From Streptomyces diacarni (lineage in GTDB: Bacteria; Actinomycetota; Actinomycetes; Streptomycetales; Streptomycetaceae), in assembly GCF_003323715.1 (NCBI RefSeq), contig NZ_QOIN01000042.1:1-64000 (forward strand): a DNA stretch of 64,000 bases, given 5' to 3'. The notes below the pieces were generated by a model. It made no database searches. It was not told where the DNA came from and was given only the letters and a program-made list of their open reading frames with translations. A program made the translations under genes and the position numbers. Positions 17,191-26,267 of this stretch are shown one piece after another (position 1 is the first letter of the stretch; each line of letters opens with the position of its first letter).

Positions 17191-18597
17191 ATGGCCACCC
17201 GTAAAACCTCCGCGAAGGACCGTCCCACCTACCGCTGCACCGAATGCGGTTGGCAGACCGCCAAGTGGCTGGGGCGCTGCCCCGAGTGCCACGCCTGGGG
17301 CACCGTCGAGGAGGCGGGCGGAAGCCCGGCGGTCCGCACCACCGCACCGGGCCGCGTCTCCGCGCCCGCCCTGCCCATCGGCCAGGTCGACGGCAGGCAG
17401 GCGACGGCACGCGGCACGGGCGTGCCCGAGCTGGACAGAGTGCTGGGCGGCGGCCTGGTGCCCGGCGCCGTGGTGCTGCTGGCCGGGGAGCCGGGGGTCG
17501 GCAAGTCCACGCTGCTGCTGGACGTGGCGGCCAAGGCGGCCGACGACGACCACCGCACCCTCTACGTCACGGGCGAGGAGTCCGCGGGCCAGGTGCGGCT
17601 GCGCGCCGACCGCATCGGCGCCCTCAGCGACCACCTGTATCTGACAGCCGAGACGGACCTGTCCGCGATCCTGGCCCACCTCGACGAGGTGAAGCCCTCC
17701 CTGCTGGTGCTGGACTCGGTGCAGACGGTGGCCTCTCCCGAGATCGACGGCGCCCCCGGCGGTGTCGCGCAGGTGCGGGAGGTGGCGGGCGCGCTGATCC
17801 GCGCGTCCAAGGAGCGCGGCATGTCCACGCTGCTGGTCGGCCACGTCACCAAGGACGGCGCCATCGCCGGACCCCGCCTGCTGGAGCACCTGGTGGACGT
17901 CGTCCTGCACTTCGAGGGCGACCGGCACGCGCGGCTGCGGCTGGTGCGCGGGGTGAAGAACCGGTACGGGGCGACCGACGAGGTCGGCTGCTTCGAACTG
18001 CACGACGAGGGCATCACAGGGCTGGCCGACCCCTCGGGCCTGTTCCTGACCCGCCGCGACGAGCCGGTGCCCGGCACCTGTCTGACGGTGACGCTGGAGG
18101 GCCGCCGCCCCCTGGTCGCCGAGGTCCAGGCGCTCACCGTCGACACGCAGATCCCCTCCCCGCGGCGGACGACCTCGGGGCTGGAGAACTCGCGGGTGTC
18201 GATGATGCTGGCCGTCCTGGAGCAGCGGGGCCGGATCAACGCGCTGGGCAAACGGGACATCTACAGCGCGACGGTCGGCGGGGTGCGGCTGTCGGAACCG
18301 GCGGCGGACCTCGCGGTGGCTCTCGCGCTCGCCAGCGCCGCAGGGGACACCCCGCTGCCGAAGAACCTGGTGGCGATCGGCGAGGTCGGCCTGGCGGGCG
18401 AGGTCCGCCGGGTGACGGGCGTCCAGCGGCGGCTGTCGGAGGCCGCGCGCCTCGGCTTCACGCACGCCCTGGTGCCCGGCGATCCGGGGCGGGTGCCCGA
18501 GGGGATGCGAGTGCTGGAGGTCGCCGACATCGGTGAGGCCCTGCGGGTGCTGCCGGCCCGCCCTGCGCGCTCGGGCGCGGCCGCCGCCACGGGCTGA
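17191..18597 (+). CDS. radA: DNA repair protein RadA
   Basis: A 468-residue RecA-like helicase that aids strand exchange and branch migration in recombination repair. The N-terminal C4 zinc finger has Cys16, Cys19, Cys30 and Cys33. Walker A GEPGVGKST is near residue 100, the RadA motif KNRYG near 256, and a C-terminal Lon-like domain ends with LPKNLVAIGEVGLAGEVR. The ATG follows TACCGT by seven bases with no ribosome-binding site. It precedes disA, a widespread arrangement. Confidence 0.96.
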   Translation: MATRKTSAKDRPTYRCTECGWQTAKWLGRCPECHAWGTVEEAGGSPAVRTTAPGRVSAPALPIGQVDGRQATARGTGVPELDRVLGGGLVPGAVVLLAGEPGVGKSTLLLDVAAKAADDDHRTLYVTGEESAGQVRLRADRIGALSDHLYLTAETDLSAILAHLDEVKPSLLVLDSVQTVASPEIDGAPGGVAQVREVAGALIRASKERGMSTLLVGHVTKDGAIAGPRLLEHLVDVVLHFEGDRHARLRLVRGVKNRYGATDEVGCFELHDEGITGLADPSGLFLTRRDEPVPGTCLTVTLEGRRPLVAEVQALTVDTQIPSPRRTTSGLENSRVSMMLAVLEQRGRINALGKRDIYSATVGGVRLSEPAADLAVALALASAAGDTPLPKNLVAIGEVGLAGEVRRVTGVQRRLSEAARLGFTHALVPGDPGRVPEGMRVLEVADIGEALRVLPARPARSGAAAATG

Positions 18598-18600
18598 GCC

Positions 18601-18700
18601 GGCGCCGGCGGCTCAGCCGACTCAGCGGGCTCCGGCGGGCCGGACGCTCCCCGCCGGCTCAGCCTGCTCCGGCGGCTCAGCCTGCTCCGGTGGGCCGGGC
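18601..18700. repeat. GGCTCAGCC-type intergenic repeats downstream of radA
   Basis: The 5' part of the radA-disA gap (18598-18998) holds several copies of a unit close to CGGCTCAGCCTGCTCCGG, two nearly exact in tandem and others degenerate. The rest of the 400-base gap contains no gene; a TAGACT hexamer near 18828 is the best -10 candidate for disA but has no clear -35. Confidence 0.6.
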
Positions 18701-18998
18701 GTCCCGCCCCGGATCCCGTCCCCGGGTACCCGGCGCCTCCCGGGCGCCCGCCCGTGCCATCGCCCTCCCGCCGGGCCGTCGGACCCGCCCCCTCACACGC
18801 CGCGAGGGGCACTCCCCGGTGCGCCGGTAGACTTTGCCCCGGTCTCGACCAACCACGAGCACCACGGGGGCTGTGCGCACCGTCGCGACGCGGTCGCGGC
18901 GAGGGGGGAACGGCACGGTGTCCGCCCCGGTGCGGTGGTCCGGCGATCCGCCAGGTCGAGGAAACGCCGACAGGCACCCGCACGACCGAAGGAGTGCA

Positions 18999-20120
18999 GT
19001 GGCAGCCAACGACCGGGCCGCGGCCCTGGGCAGGGCCGAGGGGGCGTCCGGCCTGATGCGCGCCTCGCTGAGCGCGGTCGCGCCGGGGACGGCGCTGCGC
19101 GACGGCCTGGAACGCGTCCTGCGCGGCAACACCGGCGGACTGATCGTCCTGGGCATGGACAAGAACGTCGAGCAGCTGTGCACCGGCGGCTTCGTACTCG
19201 ATGTGGACTTCACCGCGACCCGGCTGCGCGAGCTGTGCAAGCTGGACGGTGCGCTCATCCTCGACAAGGACACCACCAAGATCGTGCGGGCGGGTGTGCA
19301 GCTCGTGCCCGACGCCTCGATCGAGACGGAGGAGACCGGCACCCGGCACCGCACCGCGCAGCGCGTCTCCATCCAGACGGGGTATCCCGTCATCTCCGTC
19401 AGCCAGTCGATGCGGCTGATCGCCCTCTACGTCGACGGGCAGCGCCGCACGCTGGAGGACTCGGCGGCCATCCTCTCCCGCGCCAACCAGGCCCTGGCCA
19501 CGCTGGAGCGCTACAAGCTGCGCCTGGACGAGGTCGCCGGCACGCTCTCCGCGCTGGAGATCGAGGACCTCGTCACGGTGCGCGACGTGACGGCGGTGGC
19601 GCAGCGGCTGGAGATGGTCCGCCGCATCGCCACGGAGATCGAGCAGTACGTGGTCGAGCTGGGCACCGACGGGCGGCTGCTCTCCCTCCAGCTGGACGAG
19701 CTGATCGCGGGCGTCGAGCCGGAGCGCGAGCTGGTCGTGCGCGACTACGCGCCGCAGACGGTCGGCGCCGGCCGCCGGGTGCGCGCCGTTCCCGACGCGC
19801 TCAGCGACCTGGACCGGCTCACCCACACCGAGCTGCTCGAACTGGCCACCGTGGCGCGGGCGCTGGGCTACAGCGGCGCGCCCGAGACGCTCGACTCGGC
19901 CGTCTCACCGCGCGGCTTCCGGCTGCTGGCGAAGGTGCCCCGGCTGCCGGGCACCGTCATCGACCGGCTCGTGGACCACTTCGGCGGGCTGCAGAAGCTG
20001 CTGGCCGCCAGCGTGGACGATCTCCAGGCCGTGGACGGCGTCGGCGAGGCACGCGCCCGCTCGGTCCGCGAGGGGCTCTCGCGGCTCGCGGAGTCCTCGA
20101 TCCTCGAACGCTACGTGTGA
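18999..20120 (+). CDS. disA: diadenylate cyclase, DNA integrity scanning protein DisA
   Basis: A 373-residue enzyme that makes the second messenger c-di-AMP from two ATP and scans DNA for branched structures. The N-terminal DAC domain has the DGALIL motif near residue 82 and GTRHRTAQR near 115. A helical spine follows, and the C-terminal helix-hairpin-helix DNA-binding domain includes [16 protein letters not shown]. The GTG has a GGAG site eight bases upstream and the length equals other actinobacterial DisA. In many bacteria RadA inhibits DisA, fitting the neighbourhood. Confidence 0.96.
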   Translation: MAANDRAAALGRAEGASGLMRASLSAVAPGTALRDGLERVLRGNTGGLIVLGMDKNVEQLCTGGFVLDVDFTATRLRELCKLDGALILDKDTTKIVRAGVQLVPDASIETEETGTRHRTAQRVSIQTGYPVISVSQSMRLIALYVDGQRRTLEDSAAILSRANQALATLERYKLRLDEVAGTLSALEIEDLVTVRDVTAVAQRLEMVRRIATEIEQYVVELGTDGRLLSLQLDELIAGVEPERELVVRDYAPQTVGAGRRVRAVPDALSDLDRLTHTELLELATVARALGYSGAPETLDSAVSPRGFRLLAKVPRLPGTVIDRLVDHFGGLQKLLAASVDDLQAVDGVGEARARSVREGLSRLAESSILERYV

Positions 20121-20232
20121 GCCGCCGGGCCTCACGCGCGGTGCGTGGGCGCCGGGCCTCGGACGCTGCGGGTGAGCGCCGGGCCTCGCACGCCTCGGGT
20201 GAGCGCCGGCCACAGCTGAGCGCCGGGCCCGC
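20121..20232. repeat. tandem GCGCCGGGCCTC repeats after disA
   Basis: Directly after the disA stop there are three to four imperfect copies of a roughly 28-base unit beginning GCGCCGGGCCTC and ending near GGGTGA. No gene is present. They sit between the convergent disA and the minus-strand secreted-domain gene. Confidence 0.7.
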
Positions 20233-20246
20233 CGCGGTCCGCCCGC

Positions 20247-21128
20247 CTACGTGACCAGCCGGAAAGTCGTCCGCACCGTCTTCAGGCCCTTGACCTTCAC
20301 CTCGATCTCGTAGGTTCCGGCCTTCGGCGCCTCGAAGGTGGGGGTGCCGCAGTTGGCCGCGCTGGCCTTGCGGAACCAGGTGAGGGTGTGCGTCGAGGAG
20401 CCGTCGCCCGGCACCTTGCGCAGCAGCGGCTTCTTGGTGGGCGGGCAGTCGTCCGAGGCCCAGAACTTGGCGTCGTCCGGGTTGTTGATCGTCACGATGG
20501 TGGCGGTACGGCCCAGGTCGATCTTGCAGGCGCTGCCGCGCTCGTTGGTGACCTTCAGCTCGAACCGCGGCTTCTCGCCCGGACCGTACTTCTTCTCGAC
20601 GCTGCGCAGCTTCAGCTTCACGTCGCCCTCGCGGCAGTTGGCCAGCTCCGGCGGTGCCGGCACGCCCGCCGCACCGCCGCCCGAGCCGCCGGATCCGGAA
20701 CCCGAACCGGAACCCGAGGAGGACCCCGCCGAGTCGGCGCCGCCCGCTCCCGCGCCCCCGTCGCCCGCGCCCCAGCCGGTCCCGCCCGCGGACGACTGGT
20801 CCTCCGCGTCGGAACCGCCCGTAGAACCCGAGCCGCCGGAGGAGCCCGAGCCGTCCGCTCCGCCGTCCGCCCCGCCATCCTCGTCCCGGCCGCCCGGCCG
20901 GTCGCTGATCGCGGGTCCCGAGTCGGTGGGCCCCGGGGTGATCGTGCCGGCGGGCCCGTTGCCCTTGTCGCCGTTCTTGCCCTCGTTGCCCGGGCCTTCG
21001 CCGCCCGTCGAGGCCAGCGCCCAGACGACGATCAGGACCAGCAGCGCGAGGACAGCAAGGACAACTGCCCTCCGTCGCCAGTAGATGGAGGAGGGAAGCG
21101 GCCCGATCGGATTGCGCAGAGATCCCAC
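20247..21128 (-). CDS. membrane-anchored protein with Gly/Ser linker and exported domain
   Basis: A 293-residue protein: short cytoplasmic start, one membrane helix (about residues 22-43), a roughly 110-residue Gly/Ser/Asp-rich linker, and an exported C-terminal domain of about 125 residues with four cysteines that looks like an Ig-type beta fold (LKLRSVEKKYGPGEKPRFEL to GTYEIEVKVKGLKTVRTTF). Function unknown. The GTG start follows TAAGGT by six bases and looks leaderless. It is divergent from mutY. Confidence 0.82.
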   Translation of the reverse strand: MGSLRNPIGPLPSSIYWRRRAVVLAVLALLVLIVVWALASTGGEGPGNEGKNGDKGNGPAGTITPGPTDSGPAISDRPGGRDEDGGADGGADGSGSSGGSGSTGGSDAEDQSSAGGTGWGAGDGGAGAGGADSAGSSSGSGSGSGSGGSGGGAAGVPAPPELANCREGDVKLKLRSVEKKYGPGEKPRFELKVTNERGSACKIDLGRTATIVTINNPDDAKFWASDDCPPTKKPLLRKVPGDGSSTHTLTWFRKASAANCGTPTFEAPKAGTYEIEVKVKGLKTVRTTFRLVT

Positions 21129-21353
21129 GCGGAAACCTTACGAGACATCAGGCGCCTCACAGGCCCGTACCCGCCGCTCAGACCGCCGATTGTTGTGATG
21201 AGCTGCCCGATGTCCGGGGGATTTGCTGAGGGTTGTCCGGCTCTGCGGGGTTCGACGCGGATACACGGCGTACGTGGCGTACGTGACGGACAGGCTTTCG
21301 TACCGCGTGTGCGTTTTTCGGATGAGGAGCGCCGTGCCAGGATCGGATGTGCC

Positions 21354-22325
21354 ATGACTGCGACCACCGAGACCTCCCAAGCCGCTTCGGCCGGCGCCCC
21401 GCCAGCACGCGCCGCGGAATCCGAAGCCGTCGACCCCGCCCTGCACGAGACGGCGCGCACCCTCCATGCCCCCGTCGTCGACTGGTTCGCCACACACGCC
21501 CGCGACCTCCCCTGGCGCCGCCCGGAGGCGGGCGCGTGGGGCGTCATGGTCAGCGAGTTCATGCTCCAGCAGACCCCCGTGAACCGCGTACTGCCGGTGT
21601 ACGAGGAGTGGATGAAGCGCTGGCCGCGCCCCGCCGACCTGGCCGCCGAGGCGCCCGGCGAGGCCGTGCGCGCCTGGGGCCGCCTCGGCTATCCGCGGCG
21701 CGCCCTGCGGCTGCACGGGGCCGCCAAGGCCATAGCGGAACGGCACGGCGGCGAGGTGCCCGTCGAGCACGCGCAGTTGCTGGCGCTGCCGGGCGTGGGC
21801 GAGTACACGGCCGCCGCCGTCGTCTCCTTCGCGTACGGCAAACGGCACGCGGTGCTCGACACCAACGTGCGCCGCGTCTTCGCGCGCGCCGTCACCGGCC
21901 GCCAGTACCCGCCCAACGCGACGACCGCCGCCGAACGCAAGCTCGCCCGCGCCCTGTTGCCCGAGGACGACACGACGGCCTCCCGCTGGGCCGCGGCGAC
22001 CATGGAACTGGGCGCGCTGGTGTGCACCGCACGCAGCCCGCAGTGCGCGCGCTGCCCGATCGCCGCGCGCTGCGCCTGGCAGCTGGCGGGCGCGCCCGAG
22101 CACCAGGGCCCCGCCCGGCGCACCCAGGCGTACGCCGGTACCGACCGGCAGGTGCGCGGTCGGCTGCTCGCCGTGCTGCGCGCCGCGAAGGAGCCGGTGG
22201 CGCAGACTGATCTCGACCGCGTGTGGCACGAGCCGATCCAGCGCGCACGGGCGCTCGACGGGCTCGTCTCCGACGGGCTGGTCGAACCGCTGGACGGCAA
22301 GCGGTACCGCCTGCCGCTGAGCTGA
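21354..22325 (+). CDS. mutY: A/G-specific adenine glycosylase
   Basis: A 323-residue base-excision repair enzyme that removes adenine opposite 8-oxoguanine. Helix-hairpin-helix LPGVGEYTAAAV and catalytic aspartate in AVLDTNVRRVF are present, and the [4Fe-4S] ligands show the spacing C-x6-C-x2-C-x5-C (CTARSPQCARCPIAARC). The C-terminal NUDIX-like 8-oxoG recognition domain of E. coli MutY is reduced to a short winged segment, as in actinobacterial forms. The ATG was chosen because upstream sequence is shadow frame. Confidence 0.93.
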   Translation: MTATTETSQAASAGAPPARAAESEAVDPALHETARTLHAPVVDWFATHARDLPWRRPEAGAWGVMVSEFMLQQTPVNRVLPVYEEWMKRWPRPADLAAEAPGEAVRAWGRLGYPRRALRLHGAAKAIAERHGGEVPVEHAQLLALPGVGEYTAAAVVSFAYGKRHAVLDTNVRRVFARAVTGRQYPPNATTAAERKLARALLPEDDTTASRWAAATMELGALVCTARSPQCARCPIAARCAWQLAGAPEHQGPARRTQAYAGTDRQVRGRLLAVLRAAKEPVAQTDLDRVWHEPIQRARALDGLVSDGLVEPLDGKRYRLPLS

Positions 22326-22357
22326 GTCCGGCTGAGCCCGAGCTCAGCCGGACCGGC

Positions 22358-22430
22358 TCGACGGGCTGGTTCGACGGGCTGGCTCAGCGGGACTGGCTCA
22401 GCGGGACTGGCTCAGCGGGACCGGCTCAGC
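22358..22430. repeat. tandem 14-bp repeats downstream of mutY
   Basis: Three consecutive copies of GGCTCAGCGGGACT (the last ending CC) occupy 22381-22422. They are preceded by two copies of TCGACGGGCTGG. The units share the GGCTCAGC core with the repeats downstream of radA. Confidence 0.85.
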
Positions 22431-22445
22431 CGCGGTGCGGCGCCG

Positions 22446-22481
22446 GGCGGGCAGCCCGGAGACGGCGCAGGGCTGCCCGCC
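22446..22481. terminator. bidirectional terminator between mutY and the MFS gene
   Basis: A perfect 12-bp stem (GGCGGGCAGCCC with its complement) and a 12-base loop lies between the convergent stops of mutY and the exporter gene. Confidence 0.75.
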
Positions 22482-22550
22482 GCCCTCGGCGGGCGACGGG
22501 CAGCCGGCAGGCCCCGCTGACGGCGGACCGCCGACCGCCGCTCCTTACCG

Positions 22551-24326
<1,776 letters not shown>

Positions 24327-24339
24327 TTACCCGTGCCTT

Positions 24340-24357
24340 ACTTGCCGCACGGCTAGT
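24340..24357. promoter_or_regulatory. TetR operator candidate O1
   Basis: ACTTGCCGCACGGCTAGT is itself an imperfect palindrome and matches, in the opposite orientation, 16 of 18 bases of the site at 24385-24402. It lies 29 bases from the exporter start codon. Confidence 0.7.
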
Positions 24358-24384
24358 TCAGTACGATGGACAAGCTAGGTCCTC

Positions 24385-24402
24385 ACTAGCCGGGCGTCAA
24401 GT
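24385..24402. promoter_or_regulatory. TetR operator candidate O2
   Basis: ACTAGCCGGGCGTCAAGT is the inverted near-copy of O1, 20 bases before the tetR ATG. Together with flanking bases the two sites form a symmetrical 69-bp arrangement (24337-24405) whose outer arms CTTACTTG/CAAGTAAG match perfectly. Confidence 0.7.
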
Positions 24403-24421
24403 AAGTTGTGAAGGGGTCGGC

Positions 24422-24991
24422 ATGAGCAGGGGAAACACCCGTCAGCGCATCCAGGACGTCGCCCTGGAGCTGTTCGCCGAACGCGGTTACGAGAAAACCT
24501 CACTCAGAGAGATCGCGGAACAGCTCGGTGTGACGAAGGCCGCGCTCTACTACCACTTCAAGACGAAGGAGGACCTGGTCACCAGCCTCTTCGAGGACCT
24601 GGTGCTCGGCCCGTGCGACGAGGTCATCGCCTGGGCGCGGATACACCACCCGACCACGCTGGAGGCCAAGCTGCAGATCCTCCGCCGCTACAGCGTGTGC
24701 ATCGGCAACGCCACCCCGCTGGTGCGGTTCATGCACGAGAACCAGGCGACGCTGCGCGAGCTGTCCATCGGCGAGCAGATGAAGAAGCGGATCTTCACCC
24801 TCCTGGGGTTCCTCAAGGACCAGGACGCGGCCCTCACCGACCAGGTGCGCTGCACCTCAGCCCTGTTCACCATGCACTCGACGCTCTTCACCCTGGACAG
24901 CTCGGGCGCGGGCCCCGAGGACAAGCGCCGGGCGGCCCTGGAGGTCGCCGAGGAGCTGGTCACCGCCGCCCACCACGGCGACGGCGCCTGA
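24422..24991 (+). CDS. TetR-family repressor of the divergent exporter
   Basis: A 189-residue regulator. The HTH is at residues 6-52, QRIQDVALELFAERGYEKTS through LYYHFKTKEDL, with a strong consensus recognition helix. The ligand domain is all-helical. A GAAGGGG site precedes the ATG. The gene faces the MFS exporter across a 110-base region with two related palindromes, so autorepression and control of the exporter are likely. Confidence 0.93.
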   Translation: MSRGNTRQRIQDVALELFAERGYEKTSLREIAEQLGVTKAALYYHFKTKEDLVTSLFEDLVLGPCDEVIAWARIHHPTTLEAKLQILRRYSVCIGNATPLVRFMHENQATLRELSIGEQMKKRIFTLLGFLKDQDAALTDQVRCTSALFTMHSTLFTLDSSGAGPEDKRRAALEVAEELVTAAHHGDGA

Positions 24992-25048
24992 ACCACGCGT
25001 TCGTACGCGCCGACGGCCCCGGCACGCCGAGGACTCCGGCACGCCGAA

Positions 25049-25075
25049 GGCCCCGGCACGGGGAGTGCCGGGGCC
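25049..25075. terminator. bidirectional terminator between tetR and the M23 gene
   Basis: A perfect 11-bp stem (GGCCCCGGCAC with its complement) and a 5-base loop lies between the convergent stop codons. Confidence 0.8.
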
Positions 25076-25108
25076 TGGCGTGGGGAGTCCCCTCGGGGCG
25101 GGGTCGGC

Positions 25109-25831
25109 TCAGAAGTCGACGCCCACCGCGCGCATCGCGCTGACGGGGTCGACGGCGGTGCCGTAGTCGGCGCCCTGGCGGATCTCGAAGTGCAGGTGCG
25201 GCCCGGAGGAGTTACCCGTGTTGCCCGACTTGGCTATGACCTGGCCGGTCTTGATCTGCTGACCCGGCTTGACGTCGATCTCGGAGAGGTGGGCGTACTG
25301 CGAGTACGCGCCGTTCTCGTGCCGGACGACGAGGGCGTTGCCGTACGCGGGACCGTCGCCTGCGCCGTTCGGGCCCGCCTTGACGACGGTGCCCTGGTGC
25401 ACCGCCTTGACGGGGGTACCGATGTTCACGGCGAAGTCCTGGCCCGAGTGGTTGTGCGCCCAGCGGCCGCCTGCCTTGCCGAAGGTGGCGCTCAGCTCGT
25501 ACTTGCCCGAGACGGGCTTGACCCAGGACAGCTGGAGACGTTCGGCGTCCCTGGCGGCCTTCTCGGCGGCGTGCTTCTTCGCCTCGGCGGCGCGCTGCTC
25601 GCCCTTCTTCGCCGCCTCGACGGCCTTGCGGTGCGCGTCGGCCTGGGCGCGGGTGGACTCGGCGAGCTGGTTGGCCGTGCCGAGCGCGAAGAGGTCGGTG
25701 TGGGCCGCGCCGGTCTCGGCCTTCCCGGCCGCGGACGCGGTGCCGGCCCCCAGGGCCATCGACGCGCCGAGCCCGGCGACGAGGGACGCCGAGACGACAG
25801 CGGCGCGGTTGGTGGTCCTGAACTTCCGCAT
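25109..25831 (-). CDS. secreted M23-family metallopeptidase
   Basis: A 240-residue cell-wall endopeptidase (LytM type). The signal peptide runs to about residue 35 (cleavage near ASA-AGK), followed by a charged Ala/Lys/Glu-rich helix (about 60-100) and the peptidase domain with zinc ligands in HNHSGQDF (near 131) and PHLHFEIR (near 218). The ATG has a GGAGG site nine bases upstream. The 436-base region to the next gene contains its leader. Likely role: peptidoglycan turnover. Confidence 0.93.
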   Translation of the reverse strand: MRKFRTTNRAAVVSASLVAGLGASMALGAGTASAAGKAETGAAHTDLFALGTANQLAESTRAQADAHRKAVEAAKKGEQRAAEAKKHAAEKAARDAERLQLSWVKPVSGKYELSATFGKAGGRWAHNHSGQDFAVNIGTPVKAVHQGTVVKAGPNGAGDGPAYGNALVVRHENGAYSQYAHLSEIDVKPGQQIKTGQVIAKSGNTGNSSGPHLHFEIRQGADYGTAVDPVSAMRAVGVDF

Positions 25832-26267
25832 GCGGGTGCTACCTCCGTGAGGGGGTTCGTGAAGTGCGCCCGAACCCGGACGCGCCCCCTTGGTAACCCG
25901 CCAGAAAAAGGACATCAAGGACCGTTATTACTAAACGCCCCCGTAGTAGCATGAGAGACGCACGCCACTCGGCGCTCCGGCACCGGGCCCCGCTCCGCCC
26001 CCCGCGCCCGCCGGCGCGCCGCCCTCTCCTAAGCGGCTTCGTAGACCCCGGCCCGCCTGTGCCCCACCTCACGGGCGCGGCCCGTTCCCGGCCCCTCGGA
26101 TGTGGCCCCGCTCATAGGGCCCCGCCCACGGCACGCACGACCGGCCAACCCTGGCGCGAACGCAGGGTGACCGCTGCCACACGGACGGCCTACGCTGGTG
26201 GGGGACCCGACCGCCACCAGCCCGCACGCGCCCGCCACCCCGCCCCCGTCCCCGGGAGCCCGCTCAC
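25832..26267. other. gene-free region between the M23 and NACHT genes
   Basis: The region holds the M23 leader and promoter (minus strand) and the NACHT promoter (plus strand). An A/T-richer patch around 25890-25945 is a plausible M23 promoter zone, but no hexamer pair is convincing. I looked for a c-di-AMP riboswitch because disA is near and because such switches control wall hydrolases in streptomycetes; I could not recognise one. Confidence 0.5.
26167..26196 (+). promoter_or_regulatory. candidate promoter of the NACHT gene, GTGACC-18-TACGCT
   Basis: GTGACC (26167-26172) and TACGCT (26191-26196) are separated by 18 bases, predicting an untranslated leader of about 65 bases before the ATG at 26268. 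Confidence 0.45.

Noticed and set aside
25832..25950. Possible c-di-AMP (ydaO-type) riboswitch in the M23 leader, because disA is nearby.
   Set aside because: The conserved ydaO motifs could not be recognised and the leader lacks the expected extended structure.
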